Shown here piece by piece: positions 1-6,815 of a stretch of DNA of 49,134 nt; position 1 is the first letter of the stretch, and each line of letters starts with the position of its first letter. The stretch is taken from positions 1 through 49,134 of the forward strand of contig JAFZVM010000013.1 in NCBI GenBank assembly GCA_017617795.1, given 5' to 3'. The translations under genes were made by a program, and so were the position numbers. The stretch comes from Oscillospiraceae bacterium (GTDB lineage: Bacteria; Bacillota; Clostridia; Oscillospirales; Oscillospiraceae). The notes beneath the pieces were generated by a model, which did no database searches, was not told the DNA's origin, and saw only the letters and a program-made list of their open reading frames with translations.

Positions 1-12
1 AGTTGGCGGTAT

Positions 13-35
13 GGAGCTGGAAAAGGCTCCTTTTT
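13..35 (+). terminator. weak intrinsic terminator of a gene left of the window
   Basis: A short stem (GGAGC with GCTCC, loop of 8 nt) is followed by five T residues. It probably ends a plus-strand gene lying before the window start. The stem is short, so this is tentative. Confidence 0.35.
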
Positions 36-73
36 GACTTCTTTCTTCCGCCCTTTTCCCCTCTTGATACCAA

Positions 74-106
74 AACACGGTGTTTCGCTTGACAAAACAC
101 CGTGTT
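74..106. repeat. 12-bp inverted repeat
   Basis: Arms at 74-85 and 95-106 are perfect reverse complements around a 9-nt loop, followed by CTTT. It sits just ahead of a second, stronger hairpin (120-150). It could be an operator or part of a tandem terminator; the sequence alone does not decide. Confidence 0.5.
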
Positions 107-119
107 CTTTGACAGTCTG

Positions 120-156
120 GCCCGCCGTCCGGCTGCGCCGGACGGCGGGCATTTTT
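120..156 (+). terminator. strong intrinsic terminator
   Basis: A 13-bp GC-rich perfect stem (120-132 with 138-150) with a 5-nt loop is followed by ATTTTT. The T tract lies on the plus strand, so it terminates plus-strand transcription entering from the left. It also lies just beyond the 3' end of the minus-strand yerC-like gene, which has no T tract of its own here. Confidence 0.8.
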
Positions 157-164
157 CTGTGTTC

Positions 165-476
165 TTATTCCTCCGGTTCCGATTCTCCGTCCACCCGCTC
201 CAGGAGCAGACGATATCCGCCGCTGCCGTACTGGAGGCAGCGATTCACCCGGCTGATGGTGGCTGAGCTGGCGCCGGAGAGCCGTCCCACTTCGCTGTAT
301 ACCAGGCCGGAACGCAGGAGCCGGGCCACATGATAGCGCTGGGACATCGCCTGCAGCTCGCCAACGGTGCACAGGTCCTCAAAGAAGGCGTAACACTCCT
401 CCTCGCTGCGCAGGGACAAAATGGCCTTGAACAGGGCGTCCGCCGCTTCGCTGTGCAGATCCGCCACGGGAATCAC
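165..476 (-). CDS. TrpR-like regulator, YerC/YecD family
   Basis: This 103-residue protein matches the small TrpR-superfamily YerC/YecD group of Firmicutes, DNA-binding helix-turn-helix proteins of about 100 residues. Residues 40-85 carry the usual core: MSQRYHVARLLRSG, then a turn and GASSATISRVNRCL as the recognition helix, followed by GSGGY. The family role is poorly defined and no tryptophan-binding function is implied. The gene stands alone, facing left, with its own sigma-A promoter at 504-532 and a good ribosome binding site (AGAGAGG) just upstream of the ATG. Its acidic tail is not conserved in the family. The family call is firm, the regulon unknown. Confidence 0.88.
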   Translation of the reverse strand: MIPVADLHSEAADALFKAILSLRSEEECYAFFEDLCTVGELQAMSQRYHVARLLRSGLVYSEVGRLSGASSATISRVNRCLQYGSGGYRLLLERVDGESEPEE

Positions 477-503
477 CTCTCTTTACCGCATTAAAACGAT
501 AGT

Positions 504-532
504 ATCTTAACACGAAAAAGCGCTTATGTCAA
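504..532 (-). promoter_or_regulatory. sigma-A promoter of the yerC-like gene
   Basis: On the minus strand, TTGACA (527-532), a 17-bp spacer and TAAGAT (504-509) lie about 28 bp ahead of the start codon. Confidence 0.75.
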
Positions 533-613
533 TCCCGTCCGGCTCAATGATCCGCTCATGCCGGGCATCCTCCCTGCCCATCCGCCTCTCTGTATGATTT
601 GCTGAGAGAAGCC

Positions 614-642
614 TTGAATATCCGCTTCAAATATGGTAATCT
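614..642 (+). promoter_or_regulatory. sigma-A promoter of the URO-D family gene
   Basis: TTGAAT (614-619), a 17-bp spacer and TAATCT (637-642) precede the ribosome binding site AAGGAGG and the start at 682. The transcript leader would be about 33 nt. Confidence 0.6.
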
Positions 643-681
643 GGCACAAATACCAATTGGATATTCTAAGGAGGTACTAGG

Positions 682-1941
682 ATGACACCGGAGGCAAAAA
701 AACGGTATGACGAAAAGGTCGCCAGGGTCGAAGCCGCAATCGCCCTGAAGGAACCGGACATGGTGCCCATGATGCCCTCCGCCGCCCTGTTCCCCATGCT
801 GAACGCGGGATACACGGTGGCCGAGGTGATCTATGACACCAGCCTGGAGAAGATGACCAAGAGCATCGTGAAATACCTGAACGATTTTGATCCCGACGCC
901 GGTCTGAACACCGGCACCAACTATGCAGGCGAAGGCCCCATGCTGGAGCTGGAGCAGCCGAAAAACATGCGCTGGGCGGGCATGCCGGGCCATATCATCG
1001 ACGACAACTCCATCCAGCAGTTCATCGAGTTCCCCACCCTCCTGGACGATGAATTCGACGAGTTCTTCACCGACCGCACCGGCTGGGCCCTGCGCAAGCA
1101 GCTCTTCCGTGAATCCACCCTGCTGGAGCCCTTCTCCAAGCTCTTCGTGGGCAACCGGTTCAGCGCCCGGATGATGGCCTCCCAGGTCTCCACACCGGAA
1201 TTCAAGAAGATGATGGAGACCCTGTGGAAGATCAACGATATGAACCAGGAGTATCGGAAGAACGCGGAAAAGCTGAACAAGACCGTGTATGAGATGGGCT
1301 ACCCCGTCTTCCGGGGCGGCGGCGCGGCGGTCCCCTTCGACAGCTACTCCGACGGGCTCCGGGGCACCATTCTTTCTCTCCAGGACCTGTACGAGAATAC
1401 AGAGATCGTGGAGAAGTACATTGAAGAATCCATCGGCCCCATGCTGGAGATGATCCGCATGCAGGGGAAGAACCCCGCCTCCAAGGGCAAGCACGTGTTC
1501 ATGGCGCTCCACAAGGGCATGGACGGCTTCATGAGCGACGAGCACTACAGGAAGTACTACTGGCGGCATCTGCAGATGATCATCGAGGAGATCATCAAGG
1601 CGGGCATGGTGCCCTATATCTTCTGCGAGGGCAAGTACAATTCCCGGCTGGACTGCCTGACGGAAGTCACCCCGGGCAAGGTGTTCTACCACTTTGAGGA
1701 AGTGAATATGGAGGTGGCCAAGAGCAAGCTGAAGGATATCGCCTGCATCGCGGGCAGCTTCAGCACCAACCTGCTCCAGTTCGGCACCCCGGAACAGGTA
1801 CGGGACGAGGCCAAGAAGCTGCTGGATATCTGCGCCCCCGGCGGCGGCTTCATCTTCATGACCAGTTCCGGCCTGAGCCATGTGAAGCGGGAGAACGTGG
1901 AGGCCATGTTCGAGACCGTGCGGCTGTACGGAAAATACTGA
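682..1941 (+). CDS. uroporphyrinogen decarboxylase family protein (not HemE)
   Basis: This 419-residue protein has the overall look of the URO-D superfamily branch that includes corrinoid/methyl-transferring MtaA and CmuA-like enzymes: an N-terminal helical segment (MTPEAKKRYDEKVARVEAAI) and C-terminal blocks such as GMVPYIFCEGKYNSR, GKVFYHFEEVNME and CAPGGGFIFMTSSGLSH. True HemE is about 350 residues and starts differently, and no haem genes lie nearby. Members of this branch often serve anaerobic demethylation or methyl transfer, but the substrate here cannot be read. A predicted Zn or corrinoid ligand set is not obvious to me. It is transcribed alone between its own promoter and a strong terminator, upstream of an ECF vitamin importer. 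The start is supported by AAGGAGG 9 nt upstream. Confidence 0.8.
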   Translation: MTPEAKKRYDEKVARVEAAIALKEPDMVPMMPSAALFPMLNAGYTVAEVIYDTSLEKMTKSIVKYLNDFDPDAGLNTGTNYAGEGPMLELEQPKNMRWAGMPGHIIDDNSIQQFIEFPTLLDDEFDEFFTDRTGWALRKQLFRESTLLEPFSKLFVGNRFSARMMASQVSTPEFKKMMETLWKINDMNQEYRKNAEKLNKTVYEMGYPVFRGGGAAVPFDSYSDGLRGTILSLQDLYENTEIVEKYIEESIGPMLEMIRMQGKNPASKGKHVFMALHKGMDGFMSDEHYRKYYWRHLQMIIEEIIKAGMVPYIFCEGKYNSRLDCLTEVTPGKVFYHFEEVNMEVAKSKLKDIACIAGSFSTNLLQFGTPEQVRDEAKKLLDICAPGGGFIFMTSSGLSHVKRENVEAMFETVRLYGKY

Positions 1942-1954
1942 TCGATCTTTTAGG

Positions 1955-1992
1955 CTCTCCCCGCATCCTCGGGATGCGGGGAGAGTTTTTTT
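1955..1992 (+). terminator. intrinsic terminator after the URO-D family gene
   Basis: A 14-bp perfect stem (1955-1968 with 1972-1985) with a 3-nt loop is followed by seven T residues. Confidence 0.9.
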
Positions 1993-2003
1993 GCGGGAAT
2001 GAC

Positions 2004-2033
2004 TTGCAAAGCAGACACCTGTTAAACTATAAT
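2004..2033 (+). promoter_or_regulatory. sigma-A promoter of the ECF transporter operon
   Basis: TTGCAA (2004-2009), an 18-bp spacer and a perfect TATAAT (2028-2033). The leader to the start at 2073 is only about 33 nt, so no riboswitch fits between promoter and gene. Confidence 0.65.
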
Positions 2034-2072
2034 CATTCCATGAAGTCTATGCGAGAAAAAGGAGGAATCAGC

Positions 2073-2624
2073 ATGAAAAATTCACCGGTGAAAACCATCG
2101 TATCCATCGGCATCGGCGCTGCGCTCTTCTTTGTGCTGGGCCGCTTTGTGGCGATCCCCAGTCCCGTCCCCAATACCAGCATCTGCATCCAGTATGGTCT
2201 GCTGGCCTTCATGGCCGTTCTCTTCGGCCCGCTGGCCGGCGCGCTCATCGGCCTGATCGGCCATTTCCTCATCGACCTCTCCTGGGGCTACGGCATCTGG
2301 TGGAGCTGGGTCATCTGCTCCGGCATCTTCGGTCTGCTCATGGGCTTCGCCGGAAAAAAGATCCGGCTTGAGGACGGCACGTTCGGCGGCAAGGAGATCG
2401 CGATTTTCAACATCGCCCAGGTCATCGCCCACCTCATCTGCTGGGTGGTGGTCGCGCCGATCCTGGATATCGTGATGTATGCCGAACCGGCCAACAAGGT
2501 CTTTCTCCAGGGCCTGGTGGGCGGCGTTTCCAACATCGTCACCACCGCCATCGTCGGCACGCTGCTGTGCATCGCCTATGCGGCGTCCAAGCCCAAGAAG
2601 GGCAGTCTGAAAGAAGAGAAATAA
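2073..2624 (+). CDS. ECF transporter S component, UPF0397/riboflavin-type family
   Basis: This 183-residue, almost entirely hydrophobic protein is the substrate-binding membrane subunit of an energy-coupling-factor importer. The N-terminal run VSIGIGAALFFVLGRFVAIP and the blocks VPNTSICIQYGLLAF and HFLIDLSWGYGIWWSW are typical of the UPF0397 family, annotated in databases as a riboflavin-type S component but with the ligand unsettled. About five membrane helices can be seen. The chosen ATG follows AAGGAGG by 6 nt; a longer in-frame start at 1974 overlaps the terminator and promoter and is rejected. The ATPase and EcfT genes follow, so this is a dedicated (group I) ECF module. Confidence 0.85.
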   Translation: MKNSPVKTIVSIGIGAALFFVLGRFVAIPSPVPNTSICIQYGLLAFMAVLFGPLAGALIGLIGHFLIDLSWGYGIWWSWVICSGIFGLLMGFAGKKIRLEDGTFGGKEIAIFNIAQVIAHLICWVVVAPILDIVMYAEPANKVFLQGLVGGVSNIVTTAIVGTLLCIAYAASKPKKGSLKEEK

Positions 2625-2636
2625 CATGGGATACGG

Positions 2637-2665
2637 ATACGGCGGGAGCATCTCTCCCGCCGTAT
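2637..2665 (+). other. intra-operon hairpin without T tract
   Basis: A perfect 12-bp stem (2637-2648 with 2654-2665) with a 5-nt loop sits in the 66-bp gap between the S component and the ATPase. It lacks a T run, so it is more likely an mRNA-stability or processing element that sets the ratio of the two products than a terminator. Confidence 0.55.
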
Positions 2666-2690
2666 TGATTATTGCGCATGAGGGATCGCC

Positions 2691-4415
2691 ATGAAGGACA
2701 CCACCGAACGGGAACCCATAATTGAATTCCGGGATTTCGGCTTTCAGTACAACGCCCAGGCGGAGCCTACCCTGAAGGGGATCGATCTGCAGATCCGCAA
2801 GGGGGAAAAGGTGCTGATCGCCGGCCCCTCGGGCTGCGGAAAATCCACTCTGGCCCACTGCATCAACGGACTCATCCCCTTCGCTTACCGGGGAACCATC
2901 ACCGGCAGCGTCACCGTCCGGGGCAGGGAGACGCAGGATCTGAGCATTTTCGCCCTCTCCCGCACCGTGGGCACCGTCCTTCAGGATTCGGACGGCCAGT
3001 TCATCGGTCTCACCGTGGCGGAGGACATTGCCTTTGCCCTGGAAAACGACTGCGTGCAGGAGCCTGAGCTCCATGACCGGGTGCTCAGAGCCGCCGGAGC
3101 GGTGGGGATCGACAGCCACCTTCTCAACGCCCCGGACCAGCTCTCCGGAGGGCAGAAGCAGCGGGTGGCCATGGCCGGGGTAATGGTGGACGACGTGGAG
3201 GTCTTCCTGTTCGATGAGCCTCTGGCCAACCTGGACCCGGCCACGGGGAAATCCGCCATGGAGCTTATCGACGAGATCCATGACCGCACCGGGGCGGCGG
3301 TGATCATCATCGAGCACCGGCTGGAGGACGTCCTCCACCGGAGCATGGACCGGATCGTGCTCATGAACGAGGGGCGGATCATCGCGGACACGGACCCGGA
3401 TACCCTGCTCAGCGGCGAGCTGCTCCGGAGCCACGGCATCCGGGAGCCTCTGTACGTCACCGCGCTGAAATACGCCGGCGTCCGGGTGACCCCGGAGCTG
3501 AAGCCCAGCAGCATCCGTTCCCTGCGTCTGGGGCCGGAGGAAAAGCAGAAGGTGCTGGACTGGTACCGCAGGACCCCGCCCAGTCCCGCGCCGCCCCCCA
3601 GGCCGGTGCTGCTGAAGGCAGAGGACGTGACCTTCTCCTACGACGGCCGGAGGGAGACCCTCTCCCACATCTCCCTGGAGATCTTCCGGGGGGAAAGCCT
3701 GGCCATCGTGGGCACCAACGGGGCGGGAAAATCCACCTTCTCCAAGGTGGTCTGCGGCTTTGAAAAGCCCCAGTCCGGGACCCTCTGCTTCACCGGGCTG
3801 GACTGGCCCTCCCTCTCCCTGAAGGAACGGGCGGATCACGTGGGGTACGTGATGCAGAACCCCAACCAGATGATCTCCAAGCCCATGATCTTCGACGAGG
3901 TGGCCATGGGCCTCCGCAACCGGAACGTACCGGAGGAGGAGATCCGCCCCCGGGTGGAGCAGGCGCTGAAGACCTGCGGCCTGTGGCCCTTCCGGAACTG
4001 GCCGGTCTCCGCTCTGAGCTTCGGTCAGAAGAAACGGGTCACTATCGCCTCCATCCTGGTGCTGGAGCCGGAGATCATCATTCTGGACGAGCCCACGGCC
4101 GGCCAGGATTACCGCCATTACACGGAGATCATGGAATTCCTCCGGGAGCTGAACGCCCGGGGAGTCACGGTGGTGATGATCACCCACGATATGCACCTGA
4201 TGCTGGAATACGCGGATCGGAGCGTGGTCTTTTCCCAGGGCAGGGTGATCGCGGACGACAGCTCCGCCGCCATCCTCACGGATCCGGATCTGGTCCGCCG
4301 GGCCAGCCTCAAGGAGACCAGCCTCTACGGCCTCGCCCTTCTCTGCGGCATCGACGAACCGAAGGAATTCGTCCGGCGCTTCATCGATTTTGAACGGGAG
4401 GCGTATCGGTCATGA
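2691..4415 (+). CDS. ECF transporter fused double ATP-binding protein (EcfA-EcfA')
   Basis: This 574-residue protein contains two complete ABC ATPase domains in tandem, the fused form of EcfA1/EcfA2 (YkoD-like). Domain 1 has Walker A GPSGCGKST at about residues 45-53, signature LSGGQKQR near 151, Walker B with LFDEP and an H-loop in IIEHRLEDVLH. Domain 2 has Walker A GTNGAGKST at about 341-349, signature LSFGQKKR and ILDEPTAGQD, with MITHDMH as H-loop. Both sites look catalytically intact. It powers import of the ligand captured by the upstream S component. Its stop codon overlaps the start of the permease gene by four bases (ATGA), indicating translational coupling. Confidence 0.92.
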   Translation: MKDTTEREPIIEFRDFGFQYNAQAEPTLKGIDLQIRKGEKVLIAGPSGCGKSTLAHCINGLIPFAYRGTITGSVTVRGRETQDLSIFALSRTVGTVLQDSDGQFIGLTVAEDIAFALENDCVQEPELHDRVLRAAGAVGIDSHLLNAPDQLSGGQKQRVAMAGVMVDDVEVFLFDEPLANLDPATGKSAMELIDEIHDRTGAAVIIIEHRLEDVLHRSMDRIVLMNEGRIIADTDPDTLLSGELLRSHGIREPLYVTALKYAGVRVTPELKPSSIRSLRLGPEEKQKVLDWYRRTPPSPAPPPRPVLLKAEDVTFSYDGRRETLSHISLEIFRGESLAIVGTNGAGKSTFSKVVCGFEKPQSGTLCFTGLDWPSLSLKERADHVGYVMQNPNQMISKPMIFDEVAMGLRNRNVPEEEIRPRVEQALKTCGLWPFRNWPVSALSFGQKKRVTIASILVLEPEIIILDEPTAGQDYRHYTEIMEFLRELNARGVTVVMITHDMHLMLEYADRSVVFSQGRVIADDSSAAILTDPDLVRRASLKETSLYGLALLCGIDEPKEFVRRFIDFEREAYRS

Positions 4416-5239
4416 GGAACATTTTCAACTACGTGGACCGCCCCTCCCCCATCCATCGCCTCACCGGGGCCACCAAGCTGGTCTGTCTGCTCCTGTGGAG
4501 CTTTGCCGCCATGAGCACCTACGACACCCGTCTGCTGGTGTTCCTGACGCTCCTGAGCCTGGTCCTGTTCGCCCTGTCCCGGATCCGTTTTTCGGATGTC
4601 TCCTTCCTGGTGAGCTTCATGGCCGCCTTTATGGTCCTGAACAACGTGCTCATCTTCGTCTTCTCCCCCCAGCATGGGGTCACCCTCTATGGGTCCAGCC
4701 ATCCGCTCCTCAGCCTGGGCGGGCAATATGTGATCACCCGGGAACAGCTTTTCTACCATCTGAACCTGGTACTCAAGTATTTCGCCACCATCCCCATCGT
4801 CCTGCTCTTTGTGTGCACCACAAACCCCAGCGAATTTGCCGCCTCCCTGAACCGCATCGGGATCAAATACACCGTCGCCTATTCCGTGGCCCTGGCCCTG
4901 CGGTATATCCCGGATATCCAGAAGAACTACCATGAGATCAGCCAGGCCCAGCAGGCCAGAGGGATCGAAATGAGCCGGAAGCAGAACCTGGTGAAGCGGC
5001 TGAAAAGCGCCGCCGCCATTCTGATCCCGCTGATCCTCTCCAGCATGGACCGGATCGAGGTCGTCTCCAATGCCATGGAGCTTCGGGGCTTCGGCAAGGG
5101 GAAAAAGCGCACCTGGTACATGGGCAGGCCTTTCCGCCCCGCCGACATCCTGGCCATGGTCTTCTGCGCGCTTCTGCTGGCCGCCGCCATCGCGCTGAAC
5201 GTGCTGAACGGGGGCCGATTCTGGAATCCCTTCCGGTAA
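4412..5239 (+). CDS. ECF transporter transmembrane component EcfT
   Basis: This 275-residue membrane protein has four or five hydrophobic helices and the two Ala/Leu-Arg-Gly coupling-helix motifs of EcfT, QQARGIEMS and AMELRGFGKG, that contact the two ATPase domains. The N-terminus FNYVDRPSPIHRLTGATKL is typical of the family. It starts inside the stop of the ATPase gene (ATGA). It completes the importer made with the genes at 2073 and 2691. Confidence 0.9.
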   Translation: MRNIFNYVDRPSPIHRLTGATKLVCLLLWSFAAMSTYDTRLLVFLTLLSLVLFALSRIRFSDVSFLVSFMAAFMVLNNVLIFVFSPQHGVTLYGSSHPLLSLGGQYVITREQLFYHLNLVLKYFATIPIVLLFVCTTNPSEFAASLNRIGIKYTVAYSVALALRYIPDIQKNYHEISQAQQARGIEMSRKQNLVKRLKSAAAILIPLILSSMDRIEVVSNAMELRGFGKGKKRTWYMGRPFRPADILAMVFCALLLAAAIALNVLNGGRFWNPFR

Positions 5240-5263
5240 TCGGCATTTTACCGGAAATCCGGC

Positions 5264-5292
5264 TTGCGAAGTCGGGATTTATATGCTAAACT
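5264..5292 (+). promoter_or_regulatory. probable sigma-A promoter of the SDR gene
   Basis: TTGCGA (5264-5269), a 17-bp spacer and TAAACT (5287-5292). The -35 is imperfect. No T-rich terminator separates the gene from ecfT, so read-through is also possible. Confidence 0.45.
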
Positions 5293-5346
5293 GACTAAAC
5301 AGCAAGAGGATTAACAAAATTAAACGATACAGGAGGCACACAGAAT

Positions 5347-6306
5347 ATGGGAACTTTTGTCACACTCGGCGGCGAGACCCAGGAGTCTTTCCTGAACATC
5401 GAACCCATCGACCTGACCTATACCGGTCTGAAGAAAGGCTGCATGGCAGGTGAGGTGGCCGTGGTCACCGGCAGCGCCAGCAACGTGGGCCTGGGCTACG
5501 TCCGGGCGCTGGCCTGGGCCGGAGCCAAGGTGGTCATCGCGGACCTGAACGAGGAAGCCGGCGCGGAGGCGGAGCGGGTCATCAATCTGGAAAGCGGCCC
5601 GGACTGCGCCCTCTTTGTCAAGACCAACGTCACCCTTCAGGAGGATATCGACAATCTGGCGGAAAAGGCATTCGCCAAATTCGGCAAGGTGGATCTGCTT
5701 CTGAACAACGCCATGAACATGCGGCTGAACGGACCCATCCTCAGCTCTCCGGTTTCCGACCTGGAGCAGAGCTTTGCCATCTCCGGCAAGGGCGTGATGA
5801 TGGCCATCAAAGCCTTCGTTCCCGCCATGATCGAACGGGGCCACGGCGTGGTCACCTACAGCGCCACCCAGTTCCACTATATGCCTCCCATGGTGGGCGG
5901 CAGCATGTACACCGCGGGCAAGGCTTCCGCCACCAGCCTGATCATGTCCTTGGCCAACGAGGTGAAGGGCAAGGGCGTATACGTCTTCTGCCTCACCCCC
6001 GCGGGCATCGGCAGGCCGGATTTCTCCAAGTTCCCGCCCCTGAAGCCGGGAGAAAAGCGCCGCATGTTCGGTATGCCCGGCTTTGAAGGCATGATCCCGC
6101 CGGAGGCCGGCGGCGCGGGCATGGTATACAGCCTGCTCCACGCGGAACAGCTCCATGGCTCCGGCATCCTCATCAACGACGCCCTCATCGCCATGGACTT
6201 CCCCTTCCCCAAGCCCGAGAGCGTCAACCGCATGAAGGGCCGCAGACTCACGGACATGGAGCTCACCATGACCTTCTGCTACATGGGCAAGGGCTTCGAC
6301 GAATAA
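5347..6306 (+). CDS. short-chain dehydrogenase/reductase (SDR)
   Basis: This 319-residue protein carries a Rossmann-fold nucleotide site, TGSASNVG at residues 41-48, with an acidic residue ending beta-2 (VVIADLNEE), which favours NAD(H). It also has an LLNNAMN motif and the catalytic Tyr188-x-x-x-Lys192 (YTAGK) with a Ser in VVTYSAT. It is longer than classical SDRs (about 250) by an N-terminal extension of some 35 residues and a C-terminal tail. The substrate is unknown. The start follows AGGAGG by 10 nt. A second, distinct SDR lies at 30723-31757; the two share no special tail. Confidence 0.88.
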   Translation: MGTFVTLGGETQESFLNIEPIDLTYTGLKKGCMAGEVAVVTGSASNVGLGYVRALAWAGAKVVIADLNEEAGAEAERVINLESGPDCALFVKTNVTLQEDIDNLAEKAFAKFGKVDLLLNNAMNMRLNGPILSSPVSDLEQSFAISGKGVMMAIKAFVPAMIERGHGVVTYSATQFHYMPPMVGGSMYTAGKASATSLIMSLANEVKGKGVYVFCLTPAGIGRPDFSKFPPLKPGEKRRMFGMPGFEGMIPPEAGGAGMVYSLLHAEQLHGSGILINDALIAMDFPFPKPESVNRMKGRRLTDMELTMTFCYMGKGFDE

Positions 6307-6322
6307 ACGAAACGACCCTCAG

Positions 6323-6349
6323 GCTCCGGGCTTTCGCCCGGAGCTTTTT
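6323..6349 (+). terminator. intrinsic terminator after the SDR gene
   Basis: A 9-bp perfect stem (6323-6331 with 6336-6344), TTTC tetraloop and five T residues. Confidence 0.85.
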
Positions 6350-6367
6350 GTGTCCTGGCATTCCCAC

Positions 6368-6396
6368 TTGACACCGGCGCGGAAACCCGATATCCT
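6368..6396 (+). promoter_or_regulatory. sigma-A promoter of the blaI-M56 pair
   Basis: A perfect TTGACA (6368-6373), 17-bp spacer and TATCCT (6391-6396). The AT-rich stretch around 6404-6417 (ATAGCATATGATAT) is partly palindromic and would be a sensible place for BlaI autoregulation, but it does not match the classical TACA-TGTA operator. Confidence 0.65.
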
Positions 6397-6433
6397 GTTT
6401 CCATAGCATATGATATGAACAGGAGTAAAAGCC

Positions 6434-6814
6434 ATGGAAAAAGCCTGGAAGATATCCGATTCGGAGTGGCTGGTGCTGCGCTGCCTCTGGAAAAAGTCCC
6501 CCCTGCGGCTCAAGGAGATCACTGCCATGCTCAGGGAGGAGACCGGCTGGACCTCCAACATGGTCCGGGCCATGATCGTACGTCTGCAGGAGAAGGAGGC
6601 CATCCGCGTGGAGCGGACGGGGCACAGCTACAACTACTACCCCATCGCGGATGAAGCTGCCTGCGTAAAACAGGAGACGGAGTCGTTCCTGGACCGGGTC
6701 TTTGAGAGCAGCCTGTCCAGGCTCTTTGCCACCCTGGCGGACACCCGGGGTATCAGCGACCGGGAGCTGGAAGAGCTGGAGGATCTGATCCGGAAGCTGA
6801 AGAAGGAAGAGTGA
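6434..6814 (+). CDS. BlaI/MecI/CopY-family transcriptional repressor
   Basis: This 126-residue protein has the BlaI winged helix at residues 5-70 (ISDSEWLVLRCLW, then the LKEIT helix, TSNMVRAMIVRLQEKEAI and the wing VERTGHSYNYYP), followed by a helical dimerisation tail. In this family the repressor is removed or cleaved after a signal from a partner M56 membrane protease, which here is the next gene, one base after the stop. No beta-lactamase gene lies nearby; the likely regulated targets are this pair and perhaps the ABC genes that follow. The start is supported by AACAGGAG 9 nt upstream. Confidence 0.92.
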   Translation: MEKAWKISDSEWLVLRCLWKKSPLRLKEITAMLREETGWTSNMVRAMIVRLQEKEAIRVERTGHSYNYYPIADEAACVKQETESFLDRVFESSLSRLFATLADTRGISDRELEELEDLIRKLKKEE

Positions 6815-6815
6815 G

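Noticed and set aside
556-1881. Long minus-strand frame of 441 codons opposite the URO-D family gene
   Set aside because: It has no ribosome binding site and a His/Gly/Leu-biased composition typical of a frame opposite a GC-rich gene.
2004-2072. Riboswitch before the ECF S component
   Set aside because: The promoter leaves only about 33 nt of leader, too short for a riboswitch.
2082-4196. 704-codon minus-strand frame across the ECF S component and ATPase
   Set aside because: It mirrors the true genes, is His/Asp/Gly-rich without domains, and crosses the promoter and intergenic hairpin.
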